Origin: Stomoxys calcitrans
Lineage: Eukaryota; Arthropoda; Insecta; Diptera; Muscidae
Direction: 5' to 3'
NCBI RefSeq assembly: GCF_963082655.1
Contig: NC_081556.1
Coordinates: 69,859,227 to 69,923,226, forward strand
DNA length: 64,000 nt
Below are positions 54,741 through 64,000 of the stretch, in pieces. Every line of letters begins with the position of its first letter. The first letter of the stretch is position 1. The position numbers and the translations under genes were made by a program. The notes beneath the pieces were generated by a model. It did no database searches, was not told the DNA's origin, and worked only from the letters and a program-made list of their open reading frames with translations.

Positions 54741-55436
54741 AAATGCACTGGCAGCATCAACCGTTGGTTGATCTCAGTGCGAAGAGAAAATGAGTTATGA
54801 AAACGAATTTTATATTTGTTGCTAATAGCATCGATGAATAAGCTGAATTTGAATAAGAGAGGCGAGTTTTTACTTGTCCTCTATTGCGATTGTGGCTTCT
54901 TGCTCCTTTTAGAGCTCTGTTCAAATTCAGATGTGTGCTTTACAACTTACACTATTTAGTTGGTATGTAGAGCACTATTGGTCCATTTAATGGTCCGCTG
55001 AAGAAGATTCATGGCGAACCAGAAATTACGATACGGATAGCCGGTGAAATGTTTTTAGCAACACCGAACTTTTGATGACTTTTAAATGTTTTTTGCTTTG
55101 CTAATCTTTGCATAGAAACTCTTTAAAGAAAATGGTCTAGAGCCGAACAATATCCTGCAATGGAATCTCGATTTATTAAGAACTCTTAGTTAATTCATCT
55201 TTTACAATGTTCTTAAAATGCATACACTTGAGTTTTGGTTATATATTTTTAAACCAACAGTTGAACAGTATTTCGATCCGTATTTCGAATGAAATATGAT
55301 GAAACACTATTTAATTTACAAAAAAACACAACCATTTTGTTTTAAGAAAACTTTAAAAAGGAAAGGATTTAATTGTTATTTGAATATTCCTTAACAATTT
55401 TACATGGTAGTATTTTGAATCAGAAATTTAATTGTA
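54741..55436. other. no gene seen
   Basis: AT-rich stretch without recognisable coding or repeat structure. Confidence 0.4.
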
Positions 55437-56291
55437 AAAGGTGATTTTTGGAGAACTATAGTTAAGCTAAAAAATCGCATAAAAATCGGAAAAATGCACC
55501 AAATCTTTATTTAAATGCAAAAAAGTACGGTCCAAATGGTCCATCCGCCTAGTCCAATTTTGCCATTCTCTTTCCAACATTTCGGCCGGCATCTAGCGAA
55601 TAAATGCTTACGTGTTTTCTTCTAATGCGTCAATAGAAGCGGGCTTCTCTGTATAGACCTGAGCTTTAGCATAGTCCCACAAAAAATAGTGTAAAGGCGT
55701 TAAATCCCATGATCTAGGTAGCTAATTGACCGGTCCCGAACGTTAAATAAAATGTTCACCGAACTCGCAATAAATCCATTGTTACGAGTGCTGTGTGGCA
55801 TGTGGCACCGTGTTGTTGAAACCACATGTCATGCATGTCAAGCTCTTGCATTTTGGGTAAAATAAGTTGGATATCATCTCACAGAAGCACTCACCATTCA
55901 CAGTTATGTTACGATTCGCAAAAGTACGGTCCAATGGTGCCACCAGCCTAAAAACCGCACCAAACTGACTTTTTCTGGATGCATTGGTAGCTCCTTCAAT
56001 TCTTCTGGCTGGTCTTCACTCCATAATCGACAATTCTGGTTTTTTACGTACACATTGGGCCAAAAACGTGATTCGTCGTAAAAGGGAAAAAGCGCGCTAT
56101 GAACTTTTTTAACAGAGCACTCATTTTGATAATAAAATTCAATAATTTGCAAGCGTTGTTCGTTTCAAAAACGATTCATGATTAAATTGTTGACTTAACT
56201 CAAGATGTTTGACAGTGAAACAAAACACGAAACGTGCATGAGCTGTTTAAACCAATGTTGCCAAAAAGATAATAGCTGAAAAATCACCCTT
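55437..56291 (-). mobile_element. rosa-type (DD41D) mariner, older degraded copy
   Basis: The right edge AAATCACCCTT with TA and a left edge AAAAGGTGATTTTTGGAG match the ends of the fold-backs at 1843 and 26594, though with several changes. This copy keeps its own 3' end rather than an inverted 5' end. At 855 bp it lacks part of the transposase N-terminal domain. Confidence 0.75.
55480..56180 (-). pseudogene. rosa-type mariner transposase, degraded
   Basis: From 56178 the minus strand gives an N-terminal stretch with QIIEFYYQNECSVKKV, jumps to YDESRFWPNVYVKNQNCRLW (first catalytic Asp) and PMHPEKVSL, and after frame changes gives RSWDLTPLHYFLWDYAKAQV (near 55710-55650) and EKPASIDALEENT, with AEMLEREWQNWTRRMDHL near the end. 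In LTPLHYF a His stands where the third catalytic Asp (LTPLDYF) is expected. Stops and shifts are numerous, so it is inactive. Confidence 0.8.
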
Positions 56292-57196
56292 TATTATGGT
56301 TGTTCTATTTTGTACAATAGTACATTACAAGTATACATATCGTAGAAATCTGATAACACACTATGCACTTTAAAATTTAACTTACGTTTCGTTTGTAAGT
56401 TAAAGAACTTCATGTAAACATGTGAAGTTTAATGGGACGTCTTGTCAAGTGTTCTTCGTCAAGCACTTTCTACCAATTGAGCAATGCATTTGCATGCAGT
56501 TATCTTGATGGCATCCGTCGCTTTGCGATTGTTAATGGCTTCACGATTAACATAATGTCCTTTGTGGATGGCTAACGCATGAACATAAACCTTGTGAAGA
56601 TGAAGGGTAGCCAATTCTTCGGATCAATTATACATACGCACACGCACTCACCCACACTCAAGCTTGCATGGGGCAACAAAGTCACGTAACTGGGGTTGGG
56701 TGTGTGTGAGAATTTAAGTTGCCTTGGGGTAGGGATGGGTATCCAGCATTTTTACGTTGAATGTTACAGCATACATTCTCATAAACTAAAGTGTAAAAGC
56801 TCATTACATTTTACAACATCGTTATAATAAATTCTTATCGCACGTTCTGTCTGCGGCAACCCAATACACACATGCCTCCCAATATATGCATGTGGTTCGC
56901 ACACACACACCCACACACACTGTAGTGGATATTTTACAAAATTGCTCATAAAAATTGTTGTTTTGTACTTTTGCAAACACCCTCACCTTATGCCAGCTAC
57001 AGGACTTGTGGTAATTTCTCCCCAAGAAATTGTTACGTTCCTTGACATGATCCCCAAGGCACCAAAAAATGTTAAGAGTATTGGTTACTTTTGTTGTTGG
57101 AACTGTTGTTTGTTTTACAATAATTAGTTGAGAACAAATTGTTTTGATTATTTGGCATTAAGTTGTAATATTTTACGAGTTGATAAGTATTCTCAA

Positions 57197-57214
57197 CCCC
57201 CCCCCCCCCCCCCC
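57197..57214. repeat. poly(C) run, 18 bases
   Basis: An uninterrupted C-run in AT-rich DNA, 62 bp before the TG microsatellite at 57277-57310. Confidence 0.95.
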
Positions 57215-57276
57215 ACCTACTAACTAATGTATTTATGTATGTTGGGGATACATGCATGTGTTGTGTATGCGAATGC

Positions 57277-57310
57277 AAGGGTGTGAGTGTGTGTGTGTGT
57301 GTGTGTGTGT
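57277..57310. repeat. (TG)n microsatellite
   Basis: GTGTGAGTGTGTGTGTGTGT with little interruption. Confidence 0.9.
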
Positions 57311-58319
57311 CTCTTGTAAAGTTGCCTTCGGAATGCTGACCTTTTATATCTTTTAATTAAACTTGAATGCGTTAAATTTGATTTAAGTCATGAACAAACA
57401 ATGATTAACAAACTTTCCTGGTTCACCCCACCCAAGCCGACAGTGGTTTTGCCAATAAAATATGCCCAATTTATTCCATAGGGCATGAGGCGAGAACATT
57501 CCTTAATTAAATGTACTCTGATTAAAAGATTTATGTATTTTTAATGGCTTTAAATTTAATATCCCAAAAGTCATGGTTTAAGTATTTTCAATATGAAAGA
57601 GAGTTGCGGCAGAAGCAGTGGTTGACTTCGTACTTCTTTTGCCGAGTACTCATCAGAAACTTATTAACATTTTAACCCCTGTGCTGCCGCAATAAAAGAA
57701 CAAGGAATATCCGTTCTTGCCGTCCTACCATAATATATTTGCCTTCGCGCTTTCGAGTGTCATTATTTTGGTGAAAATTTGAATAATTAATCATTCACTC
57801 GCTATTGTTACCACAATTTCAAGACTTGGAGATGCCTTTCCCAGTCGCTTTCCTAATCTGTGCTGTTCTGTGGTCTTGTTCGGGTAATAAGAGCACGCTG
57901 TGCATTATGTACTGGATTAACTTGCAATTCTATGATAGATAGAACATGAACAATACGAGTATTTTAGTTGTACGCTATCGGTGAAAAGCGTTTAGGCTTG
58001 TTTTGCAAACAATTTGGTTTATATTGAAGTCGAGTTGAAGGAAGAAGGCCATTAAACTAATTTGCTAAAATATATGGCATTTTTAATTTGTCGTTTCATG
58101 TCTAATATCTGGAGTATTAATTCAAGACCCCATCCTAAAAGCTAGCTTTACAATAGAAACAAATTAAGAAAATCTATCTACGTCCGAGAATTGCACTTAT
58201 TTACTTTGGCCCATCTATAAGCTTAAGCTATTAATCCGATTTCATTATCGGTTTGCATAGGAACAATCAATTTTAAAATTAACAAGAAAATTCGTGATAA
58301 CTACTGCTGGCACCATCCG

Positions 58320-58860
58320 TACTATTTAGGTGCCGTGCCTCAGCGGAGTAAGGTTAGTAATGAAGGCCAGAGGACTGCCGTCAAAACTCGAAGCCTTTCG
58401 GGTTAGGGCAGTCCGAGTTAAGGGCCTGGGCGACGATATACTGTTGAACGACGAAACGATCGGTAGAACGACGAAAATTCTATGGGGAGATCCGATTAGT
58501 TAGAAGGGGAGGTTATTACTGACAGGAAATAAGAAGGAGGGCAGTATAGCTTTCGGTATCAAAACGGGACATATAGGGCTACTGGCTCACTTATGCAAAA
58601 TCGGTGTGGCAAGTGATAGCATGTGAGGAAGATGATGAGACGTTGGAGCATTTCCTACGTTGTCATCGGCCTTTGGAGGCTAATTGACACCGGCACTTCA
58701 GTGGGGACACACAACCAGACAATAACCAACTTAAGGAACGTGGTATGGAAAATAATTAGAGATTTTGTAGTAGTACGGTGTTCCCGATTTATATTACTTC
58801 TTTTCGAGGTTACTTTTTCACCATTTAGATCGCACATAAGCCGATTACTGGATTAGGGTT
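58320..58860 (+). pseudogene. LINE ORF2 C-terminal tail
   Basis: The plus strand encodes, with stops and shifts, LPSKLEAFRVRAVRVKGLGD (58378 on), GDPIS, then GHIGLLAHLCKIGVASDS (58569 on) and EEDDETLEHFLRCHRPLEAN (58625 on). The GH-GLLAHL ... ETLEHFL-CH pattern is the RNase-H/His-Cys end of I/R1-like LINEs, as at 12360-12790 on the other strand. It ends near the CTAATCTTACCTAACTAAAT stretch. Confidence 0.65.
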
Positions 58861-59009
58861 ATGTACACAGTGGCATGGGGCAGACCCTCTTCACAACCTA
58901 ATCTTACCTAACTAAATGCTGGGACGTGTCTTATGTACACACCACCATGATTTGTATTCTTTAAATTTTTACACTGATTTTCTTTACTGAAAGACAACGG
59001 GAGGTCAAA

Positions 59010-60691
59010 ACAAGTAAAAGCGTGCAAAGTTCGGCCGGGCCGAATCTTATATACCCTCCACCATGGATCGCATTTGTCGAGTTCTTTTCCCGGCATCTCT
59101 TCTTAGGCAAAAAACGATATAAGAAAAGAGTTGCTCTGCTATTAAAATGATATCAAGATATGGTCCGGTTCGGACCACAATTAAATTATATGTTGAAGAC
59201 CTGTGCAAAATTTCATCCAATTCGTATAAGAATTGCGCTCACGAAGTAAAATAGAGAGAACGATTTATATGGGATCTGTATCGGGCTATAGACCAATTCA
59301 GACCATAATAAACACGTATGTTAATGGGCATGAGAGAATCCGTCGTACAAAATTTCAGGCAAATCGGATAATAATTGCGGCCTCTAGAGGCTCAAGAAGT
59401 CAATATCCCAGATCGGTTTATATGGCAGCTATATCAGGTTATGAACCGACTTGTACTTTATTTGACATAGTTGTTGAAAGTAACAATAAAAAACGTCTTG
59501 CGAAATTTCAGCCAAATCGGATAGGAATTGCGCTCTCTAGAAGCTCAAGAAGTCAAGTCCCCAGATCGGTTTATATGACAGCTATATCAGGTTATGAACC
59601 AATTTGAACCATATTTGGCACAGTTGTTGGATATCATACTACGTGCCAAAATTCATTCAAATTGGATAAGAATTGCGCCCTCTAGAAGCTCAAGAAGTCA
59701 AGACCCAAGATCGGTTTATATGACAGCTATATAAGGTTATGGACCGATTTGAACCATACTTGTCACAGTTGTTGGATATCGTAACAAAACACGTCGTGCA
59801 AAATTCCATTCCAATCGGATAAGAATTGAGCCCTCTAGAGGCTCAAGAAGTCAAGACCCAAGATCGGTTTATATGACAGCTATATAAGGTTATGGATCTA
59901 TTTGAACCATACTTTGCACAGTTGTTGGATATCGTAACAAAACACGTCGTGCAAAATTCCATTCCAATCGGATAAGAATTGCGCACTCTAGAGGCTCAAG
60001 AAGTCAAGAACCAAGATCGGTGTATATGGCAGCTATATCAGGTTATGGACCGATTTGAACTATACTTAGCATAGTTGTTAGATATAATTACAAAACACGT
60101 CGTGCAAAATTTCATCCCAATCGGATAAGAATTGCGCACTCTAGAGGCTCAAGAAGTCAAGACCCAAGATCGGTTTATATGGCAGCTATATCAGGTTATG
60201 GACCGATTCGAACCATACTAGGCACAGTTATTGGATATCATAACACAACTCGTTGTACAAAATTTAATCCCAATCGGATAAGAATTCTGCACTCTAGAGG
60301 CTCAAGAAGTCAAGACCCAAGATCGGTTTATATGACAGCTATATCAAAACATGGACCGATATGGCCCATTTACAATACCAACCGACCTACACTAATAAGA
60401 AGTATTTTTGAAAAATTTCAAGCGGCTAGCTTTACTCCTTCGGAAGTTAGCGTGCTTTCGACAGACAGACGGACGGACGGACGGACGGACAGACGGACGG
60501 ACAGACGGACGGACAGACGGACGGACGGACAGACGGACAGACGGACAGACGGACGGACAATGCTAGATCGACATAAAATTTCACGGCGATCAAGAATATA
60601 TATACTTTATGGGGTCTCAGACGAATATTTCGAGTAGTTACAATCAGAATGACGAAATTAGTATACCCCCCATCTTATGGTGGAGGGTATA
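59010..60691 (-). repeat. HINE-A, reversed, complete
   Basis: Left edge ACAAGTAAAAGCGTGCAAAG, palindrome TTCGGCCGGGCCGAA, TATATACCCTCCACCATGGA; eight or so units; reversed core of GACG/GACA tetramers (60462-60560); right edge CCCCCCATCTTATGGTGGAG, GGTATA. The unit marker (TATGGCAGC or TATGACAGC) steps 59424, 59577, 59722, 59875, 60028, 60181, 60334: 153, 145, 153, 153, 153, 153. Confidence 0.85.
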
Positions 60692-60709
60692 AAAAAAATC
60701 CAATACATT

Positions 60710-61385
60710 TTTATATATTTTGTAATAAGAATTGTTTCAAGTAGGTGTTCCAGTAGTCAAATCGTAAGATCGATCCCCATGTTATAACTGCAACCATTGT
60801 GCAAAGTTTCAGACAAATCGTACATGAATTGCCCCTTAAGAGACTCAAGAAGAAAACTCGAGAGATCCGTTTATACGGGAGTTATTTCAGGGTATATACC
60901 GATTTGGACCTTTCTTAATATGGATGTTGGAGGTGAAGCCATTGTGCAAAATCATAAACACTGACCGATTTGACCATTTACAATCTAAACTGACCTACAA
61001 TAATAAGAAAAAATTCTGCATGCGACTAACATGCGGAGCGACATAGCAAAAGGATAGGTGGGCAGATATAATTTATGGGTTCTAAGGGGGGCCACTACGA
61101 CGCGGGTTGAAAATCGGAAAAAATAAATTGTCTACGGAGGTTTTCCCCCTTTCTAGTGCTGGCCACATTTGTGGGGAATTCTGCTATTTTAAAATTTCTC
61201 TATTAAGTGGAGTCACGGTGTTCGGATTCGTCAAACAAAAGTAGTCCCCTTATCGTTTACTCAAACTTTAATCGGACTATAATCATTGATAGGGGAAATT
61301 TTATATTTACATACGAATATTTCGAGATGTTTTAAACGGAATGACGAAATTATTATACCCCTTCACGATGTTGGATGATATAAAA
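60710..61385 (-). repeat. HINE-like remnant, reversed, with SINE debris
   Basis: Units near 60760-60960 (CTCAAGAAGAAAACTCGAGA, ACGGGAGTTATTTCAG) and a reversed start TTTAAACGGAATGACGAAAT, TATACCCCTTCACGATG. A degenerate plus-strand SINE lies at about 61130-61300 within it. Confidence 0.5.
61130..61300 (+). repeat. degenerate SINE body
   Basis: ACGGAGGTTTTCCCCCTTTC, GTGCTGGCCACATTTGTGGG, GGTGTTCGGATTCGTC and AACTTTAATCGGACTATAAT align in order with the SINE body of the 14967 copy. No head. Confidence 0.5.
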
Positions 61386-61432
61386 ACAATATAAAACCAT
61401 ATATTTCAATAATATTTAATCTACATCAAATA

Positions 61433-61640
61433 CAAATTTTGCCCATGAACATTCCACTAAGGAACAGGGGCAAACTTCTCACATATCAATGAGTGCAATC
61501 CGATTCAAGTTTAAGCTCAAATGTTGCCAGCATTAAGAGGGGAAAACCACCGCTGAAAATATTTCTGATGGTTTCGCCAAGATTCGATCCCTATGACGTT
61601 CAGCATCATAGGCGGACATGCACACCTCTGCGCTACAATG
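61433..61640 (-). repeat. tRNA-derived SINE, reversed, body partly deleted
   Basis: TTTTGCCCATGAACATTCCA, ATCAATGAGTGCAATCCGAT, then directly AAATGTTGCCAGCATTAAGA, GGGGAAAACCACCGCTGAAA, TTTCGCCAAGATTCGATCCC (B-box region) and ACCTCTGCGCTACAATG (A-box region, inverse of TAGCGCAGAGG). The middle (CGGACTCGGCTATAAA part) is missing. Confidence 0.75.
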
Positions 61641-62107
61641 TATGTTAAAGAGTACAACTACTGTGGTAGAGGGCATTATAATTTTGTGCATTTGATTGGG
61701 ACAACTAGAAGATAGCGAACAAAAGTATTCGGATCGACTCACAATCACGTTTTAGCTATGCCGGTCAGTCCACAGGGCAATTTCATCCGATCATCTTCGA
61801 ATTTGGTACAGTCACTTTTTTTGCCTAGAGACGAAGCCTATTGTTCGTCCGATTTTGAGGATTATTGCAATACCGTGGTCATTTGTTAACCAATTATAAT
61901 GAAATTTGGCACGAGGGTTTCCCTCATAACTCTCTATATCACTTGTGAATATCAAAAAAAATTGTTTCAAATTTAGATGTAGCGCATATATCTACGTATT
62001 GCCCGATTTGGACTTTTGGAACTTTTGCAAGGACATTTATTAACCATTATTCTCAAAATGTTGCTTTCGTCTGCAACTACTACAATACGTCCGGACTGTT
62101 AGATATG
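61641..62107. other. HINE-unit-like debris, no gene
   Basis: TTTCATCCGATCATCTTCGA, ATAATGAAATTTGGCACGAG and TATTGCCCGATTTGGAC resemble tandem-unit words of the HINE group but no ends are present. Confidence 0.4.
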
Positions 62108-62249
62108 CATATCACCTCACAAATGTTGCCAGCATTAGGAGGGGAAAAACACCGCTGACATTTTTTTCTGATGGTTTCGCCAGGATTCGAACCCAGGCAT
62201 TCAGCATCATATGCGGACATGCCAACCTCTGCGCAACGGTGGCCTCCAT
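62108..62249 (-). repeat. tRNA-derived SINE, reversed, with clear A and B boxes
   Basis: Read on the minus strand: GAGGCCACCGTTGCGCAGAG, GTTGGCATGTCCGC, then CCTGGGTTCGAATCCTGGCG (B box GGTTCGAATCC) and ATTAGGAGG...TGCTGGCAACATTTGTGAGG. It is the best-preserved head in the window. The layout is a tRNA-like pol III promoter with an unrelated body, that is, a SINE. It stops after the first ~140 bp. Confidence 0.8.
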
Positions 62250-63365
62250 AGATAAAGTTAGAAATAGTTGTCATAAATATGTATTGCCCAATTTTTACTT
62301 GTAAAGCCTCTGCTATAAAATTTTGAAAAAACTGTCCTTCTCATAATTTTGCACAATGCCTTGTTCTACGGTTCTTCTATGGGTACGGATTTTAAATGTT
62401 TTGCGCCATATTTTGGTCAAACTCGGTTCAGATTTAGATATGGTTCATTCAATTTTGAGTATAATTGTATTAATATTTTAATTTTTCTACATATTCTAGC
62501 AGAGTACAAATTTTAAATTCATTTTTGTGAACAGGTATCTGGGTCAATATTAATGCAAAAAAAAAATAGCACCACACTGGTAGATAGGCATACCCTTATT
62601 GTATGGTTCTTATATAAACAGTCTATGAGAGAAGTCTACAAATCTGATGACGAAAAACTCCCATGTGACAGGCCTTCGGAGAGAAAGGAAGCTCCACCCC
62701 ATTCGTCCTTTGAAAACGCCAAGATTTGGCACCTCCTTGGTCGAAATATTTCCATTTTTAAATGCATCGAATATATTTGTGGTGGTTGTGTATGTGACCA
62801 TCTGTGGGTTAATAATGCGCATTAAATGAATGACTTTTTTACCTGTGTGAACTTTGTGATCCGCACTTGAATTATCAAACAATTATTATTATGTCCGTGT
62901 GTAGAAGTGTAGACTCAGGTGCTTGTATGTATTTGTCCCTGATGTCGGGGCTGGCAAAGACACATTAGCATTACGCTGTTTTATTTTCCACATTAAACAC
63001 ATAATAAACATTAACATTTTATTAACATCTCATTACAAACTTTAGCTCGCTCCCCATTACGCCCAGAGACGCACACGCATATAAACCCGCAATCGAGTAC
63101 ATTTAACACTTTGACAAAGCAAAAACAAAAACAACGACACCTCCATGAGAGACGTATAATTACAGGTAACAAGCGTCATAACAACATTTTACAGTCATTT
63201 GTTGCATATTTGTTTAAATCTGAGGTTGTAGCATTTTTTTGTTCCAAAACTTTTAATGAGTTCAATTAACAATGTGTTGATCTTTAAAAACACAACAATA
63301 GATACATATGTGTAGGAACATTTTGCGTTATTTCAAATACGTGGAACTTTAACTACAAAATGACA
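62250..63365. other. 1.1-kb stretch with no gene seen
   Basis: Short complementary open frames at 62553-62882 carry no recognised domain. No element ends. Confidence 0.4.
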
Positions 63366-63670
63366 TATTTGCCCACTAACATCCGATTTAGAAACACCCA
63401 CGAGATTTCTCTCATGTAAAAAAGTAATGCAAATTTGCAAATTCCATTAAGAAAACGGTGCAAACTTGTCACATATCAATGAGTGCTGTCCGATTCAAGT
63501 TTATACTCAATGATACAGCCGTGTCCGAACGGCGTGCCGCAGTACGACACCTCTTTGGGGAGAAGTATTTACATGGAAATTACCTTAAAAATATCGCCAG
63601 CACTAGGAGGGGATAAACACTGCTAAACATATATTATTATGATCTCGCCTGGATTCGAACTCAGCCCAGC
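63366..63670 (-). repeat. tRNA-derived SINE, reversed, nearly full body
   Basis: TTTGCCCACTAACATCC and, after a partial duplication of the tail (63430-63450), ATATCAATGAGTGCTGTCCG, CCGTGTCCGAACGGCGTGCC, CGACACCTCTTTGGGGAGAA, GCCAGCACTAGGAGGGGATA and CTCGCCTGGATTCGAACTCA (B-box region). The A-box end of the head is missing. Confidence 0.75.
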
Positions 63671-64000
63671 AAAAACTCTCATTACTAAATAACCAGATAG
63701 GTAAGCGAATTCAAAAACTAATAACTACATATTTTTTGGCATTGTTTCTAATTACTTTTACATGGCAATGTCCTAGGAGGAAAGTCCTTCCGCACAAGCA
63801 TACCAATCGTTCAAAAACAAGTATTTATGCTTACATATTGTCAAAATATAATAACATATTATCTTAGTTGAACGTTGCTAAAAAATGACTACATAGACTC
63901 AAATATGTTCGAGCCTTTCCTTACCACCACGTTCTCAATGATCAGTTTGTTTGAAGAAGACAAACTTTATGTGAATAACTCAAATTATAAATGAAATTAA
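63671..64000. other. no gene seen
   Basis: AT-rich to the end of the window; nothing recognised. Confidence 0.4.

Larger units (their letters stand above)
56292..58319. other. 2-kb stretch with simple repeats, no gene seen
   Basis: Contains an ACACACACCCACACACAC tract (56900-56920), an 18-base C-run (57197-57214) and a TG run (57277-57310). No open frame with a recognisable domain. Together with 15623-17685 it is the best candidate for unique host DNA. Confidence 0.45.

Noticed and set aside
62150..62249. tRNA gene on the minus strand
   Set aside because: The A and B boxes belong to a SINE head: the same head with the same downstream body recurs at 37053, 61433 and 63366 in decayed forms.

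Overview
The window is AT-rich eukaryotic DNA and is almost entirely transposable-element sequence; I found no convincing host protein-coding exon, rRNA or tRNA gene. A higher fly, most likely a calyptrate/muscid, is suggested. The reasons are DINE-1-like repeats with the dipteran core (AAAGTATATATATTCTTGATC, then CCATGTCCGTCCGTCTGTC), rosa-type and other mariners, a Tc1-like element, CR1-like LINE debris, BEL/Pao debris and a tRNA-derived SINE. The species call is an inference.

Working labels: 'HINE' means a DINE-1-like, Helentron-associated non-autonomous repeat. HINE-A begins with TATACCCTCCACCAT and ends with the palindrome TTCGGCCCGGCCGAA plus CTTAGCACGCTTTTACTTGTT. HINE-B begins with TATACCCACCACCGAAGGAT and ends with the same palindrome. 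HINE-C ends in GTCGGCACCGCCCGACTT (seen here in reverse). All three carry tandem internal units, mostly exactly 153 bp apart. Strand '-' means the copy lies reversed.

Layout. 0-8 kb: a HINE-B, a mariner MITE, a rosa-type fold-back, a CR1-like LINE split by a HINE-B, then HINE-A tails. 8-15 kb: a HINE-C holding a dead mariner and a 46-bp mariner relic, a second dead mariner, LINE tails, and two head-to-tail HINE-A copies, the second with a ~650-bp (TCCG)n expansion. 15-38 kb: mixed HINEs and SINEs, a 2-kb minisatellite-like repeat (18.8-20.8 kb), and a second fold-back almost identical to the first. 38.6-40.3 kb: an apparently intact Tc1-like DD34E transposon with nested (IR/DR-like) terminal repeats. 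40.3-40.9 kb: BEL/Pao protease remnant. 40.9-53.0 kb: a 12-kb Ty3/gypsy-type LTR retrotransposon on the minus strand, with unusually long (~3 kb), nearly identical LTRs, a tRNA-Lys primer site, a 4-bp GGAT target duplication and a canonical -1 frameshift site. Its Gag begins with a complete RING-H2 finger. It sits inside a HINE-B, and its own gag is cut by a 232-bp TA-flanked MITE. 53-64 kb: HINE-A, a third rosa relative, a LINE tail, SINEs and low-complexity tracts.

The most unusual items are the RING-H2-Gag fusion, the shared 153-bp periodicity of different HINE families, the fold-back rosa derivative present as two 607-bp copies with one visible difference, and the symmetric 195-bp IR/DR layout of the intact Tc1 element. 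The elements are nested in a readable order (HINE-B, then LTR element, with a MITE in its gag; LINE, then HINE-B; HINE-C, then mariner; SINE, then HINE-A).
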